DNA from: an uncultured Clostridia bacterium
GTDB lineage: Bacteria > Bacillota > Clostridia > TANB77 > CAG-508
Direction of reading: 5' to 3'
Length of the DNA: 64,000 nt
Assembly: GCA_947581825.1 (NCBI GenBank)
Contig: CANPVP010000002.1
Coordinates: 1-64,000 of the forward strand
A model generated the notes under the pieces. The model was not told where the DNA came from, made no database searches, and saw nothing but the letters and a program-made list of their open reading frames with translations. The first letter of the stretch is position 1, and each line of letters opens with the position of its first letter. Shown piece by piece: positions 27,324-36,096 of the stretch. Made by a program: the position numbers and the translations under genes.

Positions 27324-27605
27324 ATGATACAAATTGAAGAAAAAGAAATAAAGAAATATTTAAAAAAATTTAGAAATTTGGGAATATACATAAAGATGAG
27401 GGGTTCGTTAAATGGAAATTTTACAATACATAAATTAAGATATTCAGTAAAAAATGATTTGTTAAAATTGGAAGATAAAATTTCAGAAACGTGGTTAGAA
27501 ATTAACCTAAATCAATCAGCAAAAACTTTAATTAGTGAAGATTTACAACAAATTATTTTACAACTTGATTCAGATGTCTGTTTGGACATCATAATTGAAA
27601 ATTAA
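27324..27605 (+). CDS. Unknown 93-residue element protein
   Basis: It starts at ATG 27324 after GGAGGTAAATTT, four bases past the HTH gene. The protein is moderately charged with a central hydrophobic strand (SGNFTIHKLRYSV-type pattern) and an acidic end; no family recognised. It closes the accessory operon and faces the convergent ribbon-helix-helix gene. Confidence 0.55.
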   Translation: MIQIEEKEIKKYLKKFRNLGIYIKMRGSLNGNFTIHKLRYSVKNDLLKLEDKISETWLEINLNQSAKTLISEDLQQIILQLDSDVCLDIIIEN

Positions 27606-27645
27606 AAAATAAAAGGAAAGCAATTTATTGTTGTTGCTTTCTTTT
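27606..27645. terminator. Convergent terminator
   Basis: GAAAGCAA and TTGCTTTC flank a short loop and are followed by TTTTTT on the plus strand. The right arm lies inside the end of the minus-strand ribbon-helix-helix gene (encoding the KKRQQQ-like tail). Confidence 0.6.
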
Positions 27646-27834
27646 TTCAATTTCTTTCTTATCTTCTTCATCAAGATTATCTAATGCAAATTCCACTAAT
27701 GTTATTATTGTTTTATTAAAAGAATTTCCTTTTATATTAGATAAAATTTGAACATCATCAACAATATTTTCAGGAAGTCTTAATGTTTTGCTTACACCGC
27801 TATGATTTTCAGGTATTTTTAATTTATTCATCAT
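27625..27834 (-). CDS. Ribbon-helix-helix regulator
   Basis: A 69-residue protein with the pattern of a CopG/Arc-like DNA-binding domain: SKTLRLPENIVDDVQILSN (strand then helix) and NSFNKTIITLVEFALDN. ATG 27834 is preceded by AAGAGGTGC. Such proteins act as dimeric repressors, antitoxins or plasmid copy regulators. No toxin gene adjoins it on the minus strand. It may control the divergent membrane-protein operon starting at 27985. Confidence 0.75.
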   Translation of the reverse strand: MMNKLKIPENHSGVSKTLRLPENIVDDVQILSNIKGNSFNKTIITLVEFALDNLDEEDKKEIEKRKQQQ

Positions 27835-27984
27835 ATCTGCACCTCTTTTTGCAATTTTTTATAAAATAATTTTACAATCAAAAAAAATTGTTGTATGCAC
27901 CTAAAAGTAATTGCAAATTAGAGCTATGTATGATATTATTATTTTGAAATGTCGAATTTTGTCAAATTGATTGGAGGTGAAAAA

Positions 27985-28543
27985 ATGAATAGTATAAAAG
28001 ATTTTTTTAGTAGTCCTAAAAAAACAGCTATTTTAGGTTTAATTGGTTCTATACTTATGTTATCAAGTTTACTAATAAATTTTAGTATATCTTATATTTT
28101 CAATGATTTATATGTAATAGGTTTGATTGTTTATTTTTCAATCGTTTTAGCAAGAATGTATAAAAAACAAGGTAATATAAAGTTCGCCAACTATATTCTT
28201 ATATCAGTATATTCAATCCAATTATTATTTATGATAATACTTATTGCACAGATACGGTTTAAATCTTCAAAATATACTTTATATAGTAGTATTTATCATT
28301 CCAATTTTATACTTTTTTAACATATTGTTAGGTAAGAAGAATTTTGTTAATAATAAGGTTTTTGCAGTAGTAATTATTTTATATACATTAATTCAAACAA
28401 TATTTGTAATACAAACTTTTCAGTATTTTAGTGGCATTGTAAATATGATTTATCTAATTAATTTTTTAAGTTATATATGTATAATACCTTATTTTTATAA
28501 TTATTATGAAGTTTTAAAGGAGGAAAATAAAAATGGCAAGTAA
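27985..28543 (+). CDS. Multi-pass membrane protein read through one +1 CGG site
   Basis: ATG 27985 follows GGAGGTGAAAAA. In the initial frame the protein runs through three membrane helices to LLFMIILIAQI, then meets CGG (28255-28257). Skipping its C continues with GLNLQNILYIVVFIIPI, another membrane helix, and on to a 185-residue protein with about six helices. Unshifted translation would end 21 codons after CGG (TAA 28318-28320) with a degenerate tail. The end overlaps the following gene by 11 bases after AGGAGG. No family recognised. Confidence 0.75.
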
Positions 28544-28736
28544 AGAAGAGTTAGAGGCAATGGGAATTTTCAATAACGATAATATAAACAGTAATGGAAA
28601 AAATAATCTAACAAATGAAAAAACAAATATGATAGCAAAGATTATTAAAATAATAGCCATAATTGAAGGAATTATAGGTGTAATATTTGGTTTATATGCA
28701 ATAGATGGTTTAAAAAGGAAGAATAATAGAAGATAA
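28533..28736 (+). CDS. Small membrane protein, possibly truncated
   Basis: A 67-residue protein (MASKEELEAMGIF...) with one membrane helix (IIAIIEGIIGVIFGLYAI) and a basic end KRKNNRR. The hydrophobic part looks like the start of a longer multi-pass protein, so it may be truncated. The next frame overlaps its end without any start codon (see the following entry). There is no CGG here. Confidence 0.5.
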   Translation: MASKEELEAMGIFNNDNINSNGKNNLTNEKTNMIAKIIKIIAIIEGIIGVIFGLYAIDGLKRKNNRR

Positions 28737-29913
28737 CGAAAATGTAGAACAAGAAGAGATTGAAATAGAACAAAATGATAATGAAAACAAAAGTAAAGAA
28801 AAAGTTAAAGAAACAAATATAAAAAATGGTTTTAAAAAGTTAAAGAATAGAAATATGTTTATTATTTTAGGAATTATTGTATCTGTAATAATTATATTTT
28901 GTGGATTTAAAAACTACATAAAAGAAAGGCAAATAACAGAAAAATACAATAATGACTTAAAAACTTGCTATGAATTAATAAGATATAAATCCAATTTTCA
29001 GGGTTTTGAATCTATAATAGAAGAACATACAGAAGAAACGAATTTTTCGTCAGAGGCATATAAAAAGTTATATCAAGCAATAGATGAAAGAATTGAAAAT
29101 TTAAAAAATTGTAATGACGATAAAGACTTAATAACTATGTTAGAAGATATAAGGAAAAAAGACATAAACAATAAAAAAATAGAAGAAAGCTATTTAGAAG
29201 CAAGTTCATATTCAAGTATAATTAAGGCTAATCAGTATATAGAAGAACAAAAATATAAGGAAGCATACGATTTATTAGAAACATTAATTACTAATAATAA
29301 AGAAAAAAATCAAGATATTGTAGATATGGCAACAAATAAACAAAATGAAATTAAAGATAAAGCTTTTAACCAAATAATAAAACAAGCACAAGAAAAGGTA
29401 AATGCTAAAGATTATTCATCAGCAAAAACTTTACTAGAGAAATACAAAGATTTAGGGAATCAAACAATTTTAGATATATATAATAATGCTACAAATAAAT
29501 TGAATAAGATTGAAGCGGAGAAAAAGGCAAAAGAAGAAGCTGAAAAAATTGCAAGAGAAAAGAAAGAAGCGGAAGAAAAAGCAAAACAAGCAGAAGAAGA
29601 ACGAAAAAGGCAACAAGCAGAACTTAATGCAAAAAAAGATAAGTTAACTATAAATAGTAATGGCAAAAAAATTTGGAAAGTTTGTATGAATAGCAATACA
29701 TTCAGATTTCAAGCAAAATATAGAGGTTATGGAAATTTTATTGTAAAATTGTTAGATAGTAACCAAGATTTAGAAAAAGTGATTTGTAATGAAATTGGAG
29801 ACTATAATGTAGATAAAACAGTTCAAGTAGTCAAAGGAAATTATTACTATATAGAAACATACGTCTCAGATGGTAGTTGGAATGGTACTTGGTGGGGGAC
29901 TTATGGAGATTAA
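28714..29913 (+). CDS. Membrane-anchored coiled-coil protein with C-terminal beta domain; 5' end unresolved
   Basis: From ATG 28855 the frame encodes 352 residues: a membrane segment (ILGIIVSVIIIFCGF), a helical/TPR-like region, a Lys/Glu/Ala coiled coil (about 210-262) and a C-terminal domain ending WNGTWWGTYGD. The same frame is open and protein-like upstream to 28714 (NVEQEEIEIEQNDNENKSKE) but lacks any ATG, GTG or TTG. Either it was fused by deletion to the upstream gene or a shift near AAAAGGAAG (28713-28721) joins them; this would be a +1 shift but at AGG, not CGG. The C-terminal domain is probably outside the cell. Confidence 0.6.
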   Translation, partial: KGRIIEDNENVEQEEIEIEQNDNENKSKEKVKETNIKNGFKKLKNRNMFIILGIIVSVIIIFCGFKNYIKERQITEKYNNDLKTCYELIRYKSNFQGFESIIEEHTEETNFSSEAYKKLYQAIDERIENLKNCNDDKDLITMLEDIRKKDINNKKIEESYLEASSYSSIIKANQYIEEQKYKEAYDLLETLITNNKEKNQDIVDMATNKQNEIKDKAFNQIIKQAQEKVNAKDYSSAKTLLEKYKDLGNQTILDIYNNATNKLNKIEAEKKAKEEAEKIAREKKEAEEKAKQAEEERKRQQAELNAKKDKLTINSNGKKIWKVCMNSNTFRFQAKYRGYGNFIVKLLDSNQDLEKVICNEIGDYNVDKTVQVVKGNYYYIETYVSDGSWNGTWWGTYGD

Positions 29914-29952
29914 AGTAAAAGAAAGTGTAATACAGAAGGAGATGAAAAATAT

Positions 29953-30342
29953 ATGGGAAAAAGTAAAAAGATATTATTGATATTAGCAGGAACTATAGCA
30001 ATAGTAGCTTTAGTAATTGGAATAGTTATGTTTAAATTAAATACAATGCCTCGTAAAAATATAGGAAAATGGAGTTCTACATCAAATTTTTATTCATCAG
30101 AATTAAGATTATATGATGATAAAAAATTTGAATTGACAGCAAGTATCAGTTATACAATAGGAGAAACATATCAAGCTAATATTACATATAAAGGAACATA
30201 TAAATATTTTAATGGTAGTATTACATTGATACCAGATAATGAAAATATACAATATAAAGGTAATTTTGGAGATAATAGATTAACGTTAAGAAAAATTGAA
30301 AGTGATGGAACAAGTGGAGATTTTTTAGAATATAAAAAATAA
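29953..30342 (+). CDS. Membrane-anchored small extracytoplasmic protein
   Basis: A 129-residue protein after AGAAGGAG. An N-terminal membrane helix (ILLILAGTIAIVALVIGIVM) is followed by a beta-rich domain beginning GKWSSTSNFYSSELRLYDD and ending TSGDFLEYKK, reminiscent of lipocalin-like or DUF-type surface domains. Function unknown. It forms a group with the flanking membrane proteins. Confidence 0.6.
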   Translation: MGKSKKILLILAGTIAIVALVIGIVMFKLNTMPRKNIGKWSSTSNFYSSELRLYDDKKFELTASISYTIGETYQANITYKGTYKYFNGSITLIPDNENIQYKGNFGDNRLTLRKIESDGTSGDFLEYKK

Positions 30343-30371
30343 AAAAATTAAGAAAGGAGATGTAAAATAAT

Positions 30372-30914
30372 ATGGAAAAGAAAAATATGATAAAAAAATC
30401 AGTTATAATACTATTAGCAATTGCTATAGTGGCAGCTATTATAGCTTTTATTTCATATCAAATAAAATGGAAGGACTATACAACCTGTAAAACAGATAAA
30501 TTTGAAATAAAATATAATAAAAGTTGGAAAGTGGAAAACGATTTAACAGAAACATTTGGAAAGAAATTTAGTAATGATAACAATACTGTAGAAATTTATT
30601 TAATGAAAAAGTCCGAGCTACCTCCTGAGCGAAATACTGCAAAAAAGATGAAAGATGAATGTTTATCACAAATTTCTGATGATAATTTACAAAGTTTAAG
30701 CGAATATGTTTATGTGGATACTGTAAACTCAGATGAGGTAAAAGTAAGTGGATTAAATGGCTATAGAATAGATTTTAAAATAAAAGGAATTCAAAAAATG
30801 AGTGGTAGTTTTTTATTTTTAGAAGATGATACATATTTGTATGGTATGTCTTTAGAAGGAGAAGATACAGAAACTTTTAATATAATGGTACAGAGTTTAA
30901 AAATAAAGAAATAG
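30372..30914 (+). CDS. Membrane-anchored PsbP-like protein
   Basis: A 180-residue protein after AGAAAGGAGATG. A single membrane helix (VIILLAIAIVAAIIAFISY) precedes a domain with KFEIKYNKSWKVENDL and a closing MVQSLKIKK, the pattern of small extracytoplasmic PsbP/DUF1795-like domains in Firmicutes. Last gene of the element's right-hand operon; a terminator follows. Confidence 0.6.
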   Translation: MEKKNMIKKSVIILLAIAIVAAIIAFISYQIKWKDYTTCKTDKFEIKYNKSWKVENDLTETFGKKFSNDNNTVEIYLMKKSELPPERNTAKKMKDECLSQISDDNLQSLSEYVYVDTVNSDEVKVSGLNGYRIDFKIKGIQKMSGSFLFLEDDTYLYGMSLEGEDTETFNIMVQSLKIKK

Positions 30915-30995
30915 AATGAAGATGAAAAAGTGCTAATTGTGTTAGAATCTATTAAAACAGTTATAATACAGTAATTATTGATAATTATGTCTTCA

Positions 30996-31028
30996 AAGTT
31001 AAAGAGGAATTTTCCTCTTTTTTCTTTT
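30996..31028 (+). terminator. Terminator of the right-hand membrane-protein operon
   Basis: AAAGAGGAA and TTCCTCTTT form the stem with almost no loop beyond TT, followed by a T/C-rich run. Confidence 0.8.
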
Positions 31029-31316
31029 TCTAAAAATATACCTCTCTCAATTACGACGTTCGTCGTGAACAAGAGTTCTTAGCAAAGTAATGAAATTATA
31101 TTAACCCAAAATTAAAACGTCTTAAAATGGCTTCTGTAGAAAAGTTTTAAAATTAATCGTTGAAAAAGTAGTAATATAAACGGTTTTAATGTGTATAAAA
31201 TAAAAATTTTATAAATTATTCATCTAAAATTCTTCCTTTATTTTTCAAACCAACTGGTTGGATTTCAGGTCACCACGGTGACTAGATTTTTTATTTTTTA
31301 AAGTCAGATTGCTTAA
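31029..31316. other. Non-coding stretch with small palindromes
   Basis: No gene seen on either strand. ACGACGTTCGTCGT, CCAACTGGTTGG and GGTCACCACGGTGACT are small palindromes that could be protein-binding sites or terminators for the minus-strand gene that ends at 31317. Confidence 0.4.
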
Positions 31317-31560
31317 TTAGATTAAAATGTTAATGTAGAGTAGTGTGCGTTCCCATATTCTTCTAAGAGCTTGTTGTCGATTACTAATTTTATCTCTCTC
31401 ATCTTCGTCCTCCTCTAATATATCTGGTATATATTCATTTTTTAATCGGTCAGTTTGGTTTGTGTCATCAATGTCACAATCAAACTTTCTACTTTCAAAA
31501 TACCTTTGTAACTCCTCATATTCTTCATTTCCGATATATTAATTCCATATCTAATGCCAT
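31317..31560 (-). CDS. Small acidic protein read through one +1 CGG site
   Basis: ATG 31560 follows GGAGGTG by ten bases. The initial frame gives nine codons (MALDMELIY), then CGG 31533-31531, then AAA TGA. Skipping the C opens 71 more codons (GNEEYEELQRYFESRK... RRIWERTLLYINILI) to TAA 31317, an 80-residue protein with a Asp/Glu-rich middle and a basic helical end. I do not recognise the family. Coding use of AGA, GAG and GAT codons and the good ribosome site favour a real gene. It is the only gene reading leftward at the right end, so it may be a regulator of excision. Confidence 0.6.
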
Positions 31561-31890
31561 TTTTGTTTTTCACCTCCATTATTTTTCCGCACGTACGGAA
31601 TTTTTTGTTTTTCTATATATATTATAAAAATTTTTTTAAACTAACGAAATTTGTTTTTTTAGCATTAAATATGTAGAATGAATAAATTTATCGAATAAAG
31701 TATTTTGTGGCTTTTTGAACTGGTTTATGGATTTTTTGAACTCATAAAAAGTCCTTAACGCTCATTACAGAATATGATATAATGTAAATTTATTTTTTTT
31801 AGTTCGTAAAATTGACAAAAAGAAAAATATTTACTAAAATCAATCCAATAAATATATAGAGGTTATATCAATAAATATTTATTGGATTAG
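31561..31890. other. Right-end control region: palindromes and an outward promoter
   Basis: TTCCGCACGTACGGAA (31585-31600) is a near-perfect palindrome just upstream of the minus-strand gene. A promoter facing right has TTAACG (31755-31760), 17 bases and TATAAT (31778-31783). A perfect 14-base inverted repeat AATCCAATAAATAT/ATATTTATTGGATT (31842-31855, 31875-31888) abuts the spo0A duplicate. ATTTATTGG also occurs inside the left end at 15891-15899, so it may be a recombinase or excisionase site. The outward promoter would transcribe the spo0A remnant. Confidence 0.55.
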
Positions 31891-32115
31891 ACTAAACAAT
31901 TATATCCAAATATTGCACATAAATATAAAACAACACCATCAAGAGTAGAAAGAGCAATTCGTCATGCAATAGAAGTTGCATGGGGAAGAGGACAAAATGA
32001 TACAGTTGAAAATATATTTGGCTATACAGTATCAGCATCAAAAGGAAAGCCTACAAATTCAGAATTTATCGCAATGATAGCAGATAAGTTGAGATTAGAA
32101 TTAAAGAGTGCATAA
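31891..32115 (+). pseudogene. Displaced spo0A 3' fragment (attR side)
   Basis: The last 74 codons of spo0A plus stop, without 5' part. It has no ribosome site or start. It differs from the functional copy at six bases in the last 57: AGT to TCA, ATA to ATC, GCG to GCA, AAA to AAG, all synonymous. The native terminator of spo0A follows, so this is probably the original chromosomal end. Excision through the identical 168 bases would rejoin it to the 5' part. Confidence 0.88.
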
Positions 32116-32129
32116 ATAATAATAGAATT

Positions 32130-32172
32130 AAACTCTTATATTTATTAGAAATAATAAATATAAGAGTTTTTT
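32130..32172 (+). terminator. Native spo0A terminator
   Basis: AACTCTTATATTTATT (32130-32145) pairs perfectly with AATAAATATAAGAGTT (32153-32168), followed by TTTT. It lies 15 bases past the displaced spo0A stop; no comparable terminator follows the working copy. Confidence 0.85.
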
Positions 32173-32243
32173 GTTAGAGAAATATTGAGAATAAGAAAGA
32201 AAAGTGATACAATATTCATACAATTCGGAGGGAGGAATTTTAG

Positions 32244-34457
32244 ATGAAAAAAAATACGAAGTTAAAATTTTTATTAATATTAGCTTTATTTGTTTTGTTT
32301 ATATTTAATTCACATAGTGTAGTAAATGCAGATACAACATATGAATCAGGAGATTATAGTTATACAGTTTCAAATAATAAAGCAAAGATTACTAAATATG
32401 ATGGTTCAAACTCTAACGTAAATATTCCTAGTAAACTAGGGAATTATACAGTAGCAGAAATAGGATATCAAGCCTTTAAGAATTGTAAAGAAATAGAGAA
32501 TATTACAATTCCAGAATCTATAGAAAAAATAGATGAATATGCATTTAGTGGTTGCAATTTTACAACAGTAAAATTTGCAGACAAATGTAAAATAACAGAA
32601 TTGAGTGGATTTGGAAATATGAGCAACTTAAAAAGCATAAATATACCAAATAATGTAAAAAAGATAGGAGATTGGGCATTAAATGAAGACAAAACATTAA
32701 AAACAATAACAATACCAGAAAGTGTAGTTGAAATAGGTTATCATGCTTTTGGAAATTGTACAGGAATAACTACAATGAATATACCTACGAATGTATCAAA
32801 AATAGATGAATATGCATTTAATGGCTGTAATTTTACAACAGTAAAATTTGCAGATAATTGTAAAATAACAGAATTTGGTGGATTTGCAGATATGAGCAAT
32901 TTAAAAAGCATAAATATACCAAATAATGTAAAAAAGATAAATGCAAGTGCATTACGTAATGCTAAAGCATTAAAAACAATAACAATACCATCAAGTGTGA
33001 TTGAAATAGGTTATTGTGCTTTTCAGAATTGTATAGGAATATCTACAATGAATATACCTACAAATGTATCAAAAATAGATGAATATGCTTTTAGTGGATG
33101 TAATTTTACAACAGTAAAATTTGCAGATAATTGTAAAATAACAGAATTTGGTGGATTTGGAGACATGAGTAATTTAAAAAGCATAAATATTCCAAATAAT
33201 GTAAAAAAGATAGATGCAAGTGCATTACGTAATGATAAAGCATTAAAAACAATAACAATACCAGCAAGTGTAGTTGAAATAGGTTATTGTGCTTTTCAGA
33301 ATTGTACAGGATTATCTACTATAACAATACCAAGAAGAGTGGAGAAAATAGATGAATATGCATTTAGTGGATGTGAGTTTAATACAATAAAATTTGAAAA
33401 TGATTGTATGATAACAGAATTTCCAATGTTTTATGATATGACTACTCTAAAGGCTATAAATATACCTAGAAGTGTAAGCAGTATAAGTGGTTCAACTTTT
33501 AGAGGTGATGTAGGTTTATCAGAAATAATAATACCATCAAGTGTAAAGAAGATAGAATATCAAACTTTTAAGGGATGTTCTAATATAACAATAACAATAC
33601 CATCAAATGTAACTGAAATAGATGAATATGCATTTGATAATACATCAGGTTTAAAAGTTAAATGTGAAAGTGGTTCATATGCACATGAATATTGCCAAAA
33701 GCATAATATTAATTTTGAACTAATAACAATTGAAAAACAAAAAACACCAATAGATATAGGTGAATGTAATATAACAGGGTATGAAGCTCAAACGTATACA
33801 GGTAAAGAAATTAAACCAAATTTAACAATAAAATATAGAAATAAAACATTAAGTAATGGAAAAGATTATGTAGTAGAATATGAAGATAATATAAATATAG
33901 GAACAGCTAAGCTTACAGTAATAGGTTTTGGAGACTACATTGGAAAAGTAGAAAAATATTTTAAAATTATTCAAGCACCTGAAGAAAAGGATTCTAACAC
34001 TAATATAACATTTCAAGATAATTATATAAAAACAGGAAAAACAATTACAATTATGCAAAATTCTAATGGAAAATCAGTAGCATCTATCGACTTAGCTGCA
34101 AACACAGTAAAAACAGCTATTGAAAATAAATATAAAGGTATTAAAATATCTTCTGAACTAAAAGGTAATATAGGAACAGGAACAACTGTAAAATTATCAA
34201 ATGGAGAAAAAATCACAGTTATATACAAAGGTGATGTAAATGGCGATGGAAGAGTATCTATAACAGATGCAGCTATAATGGTAAGAGCTTCTAATGGCAA
34301 GGTAAAATTAGATTCAGCAAAAGAAAAAGCTGGTGATATTGGAGGAGTAGCTGGTAAAGTTAATGCATCAGATGCAGCTGTAGTAGTAAGATTACTTAAT
34401 GGTGGAAAAAATGCAACGAAAGCTTATAATAAAATGCAAGAATTTATGCCAAAATAA
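32244..34457 (+). CDS. Secreted leucine-rich-repeat (BspA-type) protein with dockerin-like C-terminus
   Basis: A 737-residue protein after GGAGGGAGG. A signal peptide (residues 1-30, ending VVNADT) leads to about 12 LRR_5/BspA repeats (pattern ITIPESIEKIDEYAFSGC) up to residue 490, an Ig-like/Bacterial-surface segment (TGYEAQTYTGKEIKPNLTIK), and a dockerin type I-like end: GDVNGDGRVSITDAA and GKVNASDAAVVVRLL. Dockerins bind cohesins in cellulosome-like complexes; no scaffoldin lies here. The repeats are nearly identical at DNA level (32560-33130), suggesting recent duplication. Confidence 0.85.
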   Translation: MKKNTKLKFLLILALFVLFIFNSHSVVNADTTYESGDYSYTVSNNKAKITKYDGSNSNVNIPSKLGNYTVAEIGYQAFKNCKEIENITIPESIEKIDEYAFSGCNFTTVKFADKCKITELSGFGNMSNLKSINIPNNVKKIGDWALNEDKTLKTITIPESVVEIGYHAFGNCTGITTMNIPTNVSKIDEYAFNGCNFTTVKFADNCKITEFGGFADMSNLKSINIPNNVKKINASALRNAKALKTITIPSSVIEIGYCAFQNCIGISTMNIPTNVSKIDEYAFSGCNFTTVKFADNCKITEFGGFGDMSNLKSINIPNNVKKIDASALRNDKALKTITIPASVVEIGYCAFQNCTGLSTITIPRRVEKIDEYAFSGCEFNTIKFENDCMITEFPMFYDMTTLKAINIPRSVSSISGSTFRGDVGLSEIIIPSSVKKIEYQTFKGCSNITITIPSNVTEIDEYAFDNTSGLKVKCESGSYAHEYCQKHNINFELITIEKQKTPIDIGECNITGYEAQTYTGKEIKPNLTIKYRNKTLSNGKDYVVEYEDNINIGTAKLTVIGFGDYIGKVEKYFKIIQAPEEKDSNTNITFQDNYIKTGKTITIMQNSNGKSVASIDLAANTVKTAIENKYKGIKISSELKGNIGTGTTVKLSNGEKITVIYKGDVNGDGRVSITDAAIMVRASNGKVKLDSAKEKAGDIGGVAGKVNASDAAVVVRLLNGGKNATKAYNKMQEFMPK

Positions 34458-34492
34458 AAAATAGAAAAAATTTTAATTATAGATGAGGTAAG

Positions 34493-34541
34493 AAATGCAC
34501 TTAAAATATTAGATAAAAATAGTATTTTAGGTGCATTTTTT
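34493..34541 (+). terminator. Terminator after the leucine-rich-repeat gene
   Basis: AAATGCAC and GTGCATTT flank an internally paired loop (TTAAAATATT...AGTATTTTAG); a T-run follows. Confidence 0.8.
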
Positions 34542-34630
34542 GAAATTTTCAATAAGAATATTATGGAAACTATTGAAAAGTTTACATAATTATGATATAA
34601 TGCGTCCTGTGGTTAAGGAGGTTTTTTTAT

Positions 34631-36085
34631 ATGACGCTTAAAAAGCTGTTTTTAAATGTTTTGTTTATTGCAATACTTATTATTGGAATAACAACATCAG
34701 TAGCAGCAACAAGCAAAACAGTGTTAGTTAATATTAAAGTTACTAATGATTATAAAACAGCCTATGAAATATTAGAGCTTGTGAATAAAGAAAGAACAAA
34801 AGCAGGAAAAACTAAATTAACGATGGATAAAGACTTGATGGAAACAGCAATGTTGAGAGCAAGTGAAGCAGTAATAAAATTTAGCCATACTAGACCAGAT
34901 GGAAGTGCATGGTATACAGCAGAGAAAAAAGATATTGGAAGCATGGGAGAAAATTTAGCAATTGGATTTGGGTCAACAACAAAAGTTATGGATGCATGGA
35001 TGAAATCTGAAGGTCATAGGGCTAATATATTAAAAGATAAATATAGAACAGTAGGTATTGGAGTAGTAAAATATAATGGTTCATATTATTGGGCTCAATT
35101 TTTTGGGGAAGAAAATCTAAATAAAGCAACATCTATTCCAAAAAATAAAACTGTAACAAGAAAAATTAAAGCATTAAAAGAAAATGTAAAAGATGAATAT
35201 AATTTTAAAATTGATGAATTAAAAAGTGCAGAGACTAAACCTAATAAGGTAACTGGCTTAAAATCAAAAAAACAAACAACAACATCAATAACATTAAATT
35301 GGTCAAAAGCATCTGGAGCAACAGGATACGAAATATATAAATATAATACTTCAAAGAAAAAATGGGAAAAAATAGGAACTACAACAAAAACATCATATGA
35401 AATAAAAAAATTAAAAGAAGGAACAAAATATAAATTTAAAGTAAGAGCCTATAAAACAGTGAGTAAGAAAAAGTATTATGGATCATATTCATCAGAATTG
35501 CAAGCAACAACAAAAATATCAAATCCAAGTAAAGTAAAAGGATTAAAAGCAAAGAAACAAGCAACAACATCAATAACATTAAACTGGTCAAAAGCATCTG
35601 GAGCAACAGGATACGAAATATATAAATATAATACATCAAAGAAAAAATGGGAAAAAGTAGGAAGCACAACAAAAACATCATATACAGTAAAGAAATTAAA
35701 AGCAGGAACAAAATATAAATTTAAAGTAAGAGCATATAAGACAGTAAATAAGAAAAAATACTATGGATCATATTCATCAGAATTGCAAACAGCAACAAAA
35801 ACATCAACACCTAAAATAACATCAGTAACAACAGGAAGCAAAAAGGCAAATTTAAAATGGAAGAAAGTATCAGGAGCAACTGGATATGAAATATATATGG
35901 CAACAAGTAAGAATGGAAAATATTCGAAAGTAAAAACAATAACAAAAGCAAGTACAGGTAAATATTCAAAAACAAAATTAAAAAAAAATAAGAAATATTA
36001 CTTCAAGATAAGAACATATAAAACAGTTAATGGAAAGAAGATTTATAGTTCTTATAGTTCTGTAAAATCAATTAAAATTAAATAA
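34631..36085 (+). CDS. Secreted CAP-domain protein with fibronectin type III repeats
   Basis: A 484-residue protein after AAGGAGG. Signal peptide residues 1-28. The CAP/SCP domain (about 40-165) shows ELVNKERTKAG, the His in IKFSHTRPDGS, MGENLAIGF and GHRANIL, as in PR-1-like secreted proteins. Three Fn3 repeats follow (about 200-480) with SGATGYEIYKYNTSKKKWEK nearly identical in the first two. Likely cell-surface or secreted; exact role unknown. Confidence 0.85.
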   Translation: MTLKKLFLNVLFIAILIIGITTSVAATSKTVLVNIKVTNDYKTAYEILELVNKERTKAGKTKLTMDKDLMETAMLRASEAVIKFSHTRPDGSAWYTAEKKDIGSMGENLAIGFGSTTKVMDAWMKSEGHRANILKDKYRTVGIGVVKYNGSYYWAQFFGEENLNKATSIPKNKTVTRKIKALKENVKDEYNFKIDELKSAETKPNKVTGLKSKKQTTTSITLNWSKASGATGYEIYKYNTSKKKWEKIGTTTKTSYEIKKLKEGTKYKFKVRAYKTVSKKKYYGSYSSELQATTKISNPSKVKGLKAKKQATTSITLNWSKASGATGYEIYKYNTSKKKWEKVGSTTKTSYTVKKLKAGTKYKFKVRAYKTVNKKKYYGSYSSELQTATKTSTPKITSVTTGSKKANLKWKKVSGATGYEIYMATSKNGKYSKVKTITKASTGKYSKTKLKKNKKYYFKIRTYKTVNGKKIYSSYSSVKSIKIK

Positions 36086-36096
36086 TAAAAAAACGG

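Larger units (their letters stand above)
15516..31890. mobile_element. 16.4-kb integrative element inserted in spo0A
   Basis: The element is bounded by a 225-base direct repeat of the spo0A 3' end (15516-15740 and 31891-32115). It carries a tyrosine recombinase directly inside the left end, a second recombinase at 26234, a primase/helicase replication module, a methyltransferase, accessory genes and a ribbon-helix-helix regulator. I see no relaxase or secretion genes, so it looks mobilisable or phage/plasmid-derived rather than self-conjugative. The native spo0A terminator follows the right copy, which suggests the right copy is the displaced chromosomal end and the left copy came with the element. 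Confidence 0.88.

Noticed and set aside
31345..31542. 65-codon plus-strand frame
   Set aside because: It is the shadow of the minus-strand gene that is recovered by the CGG shift.
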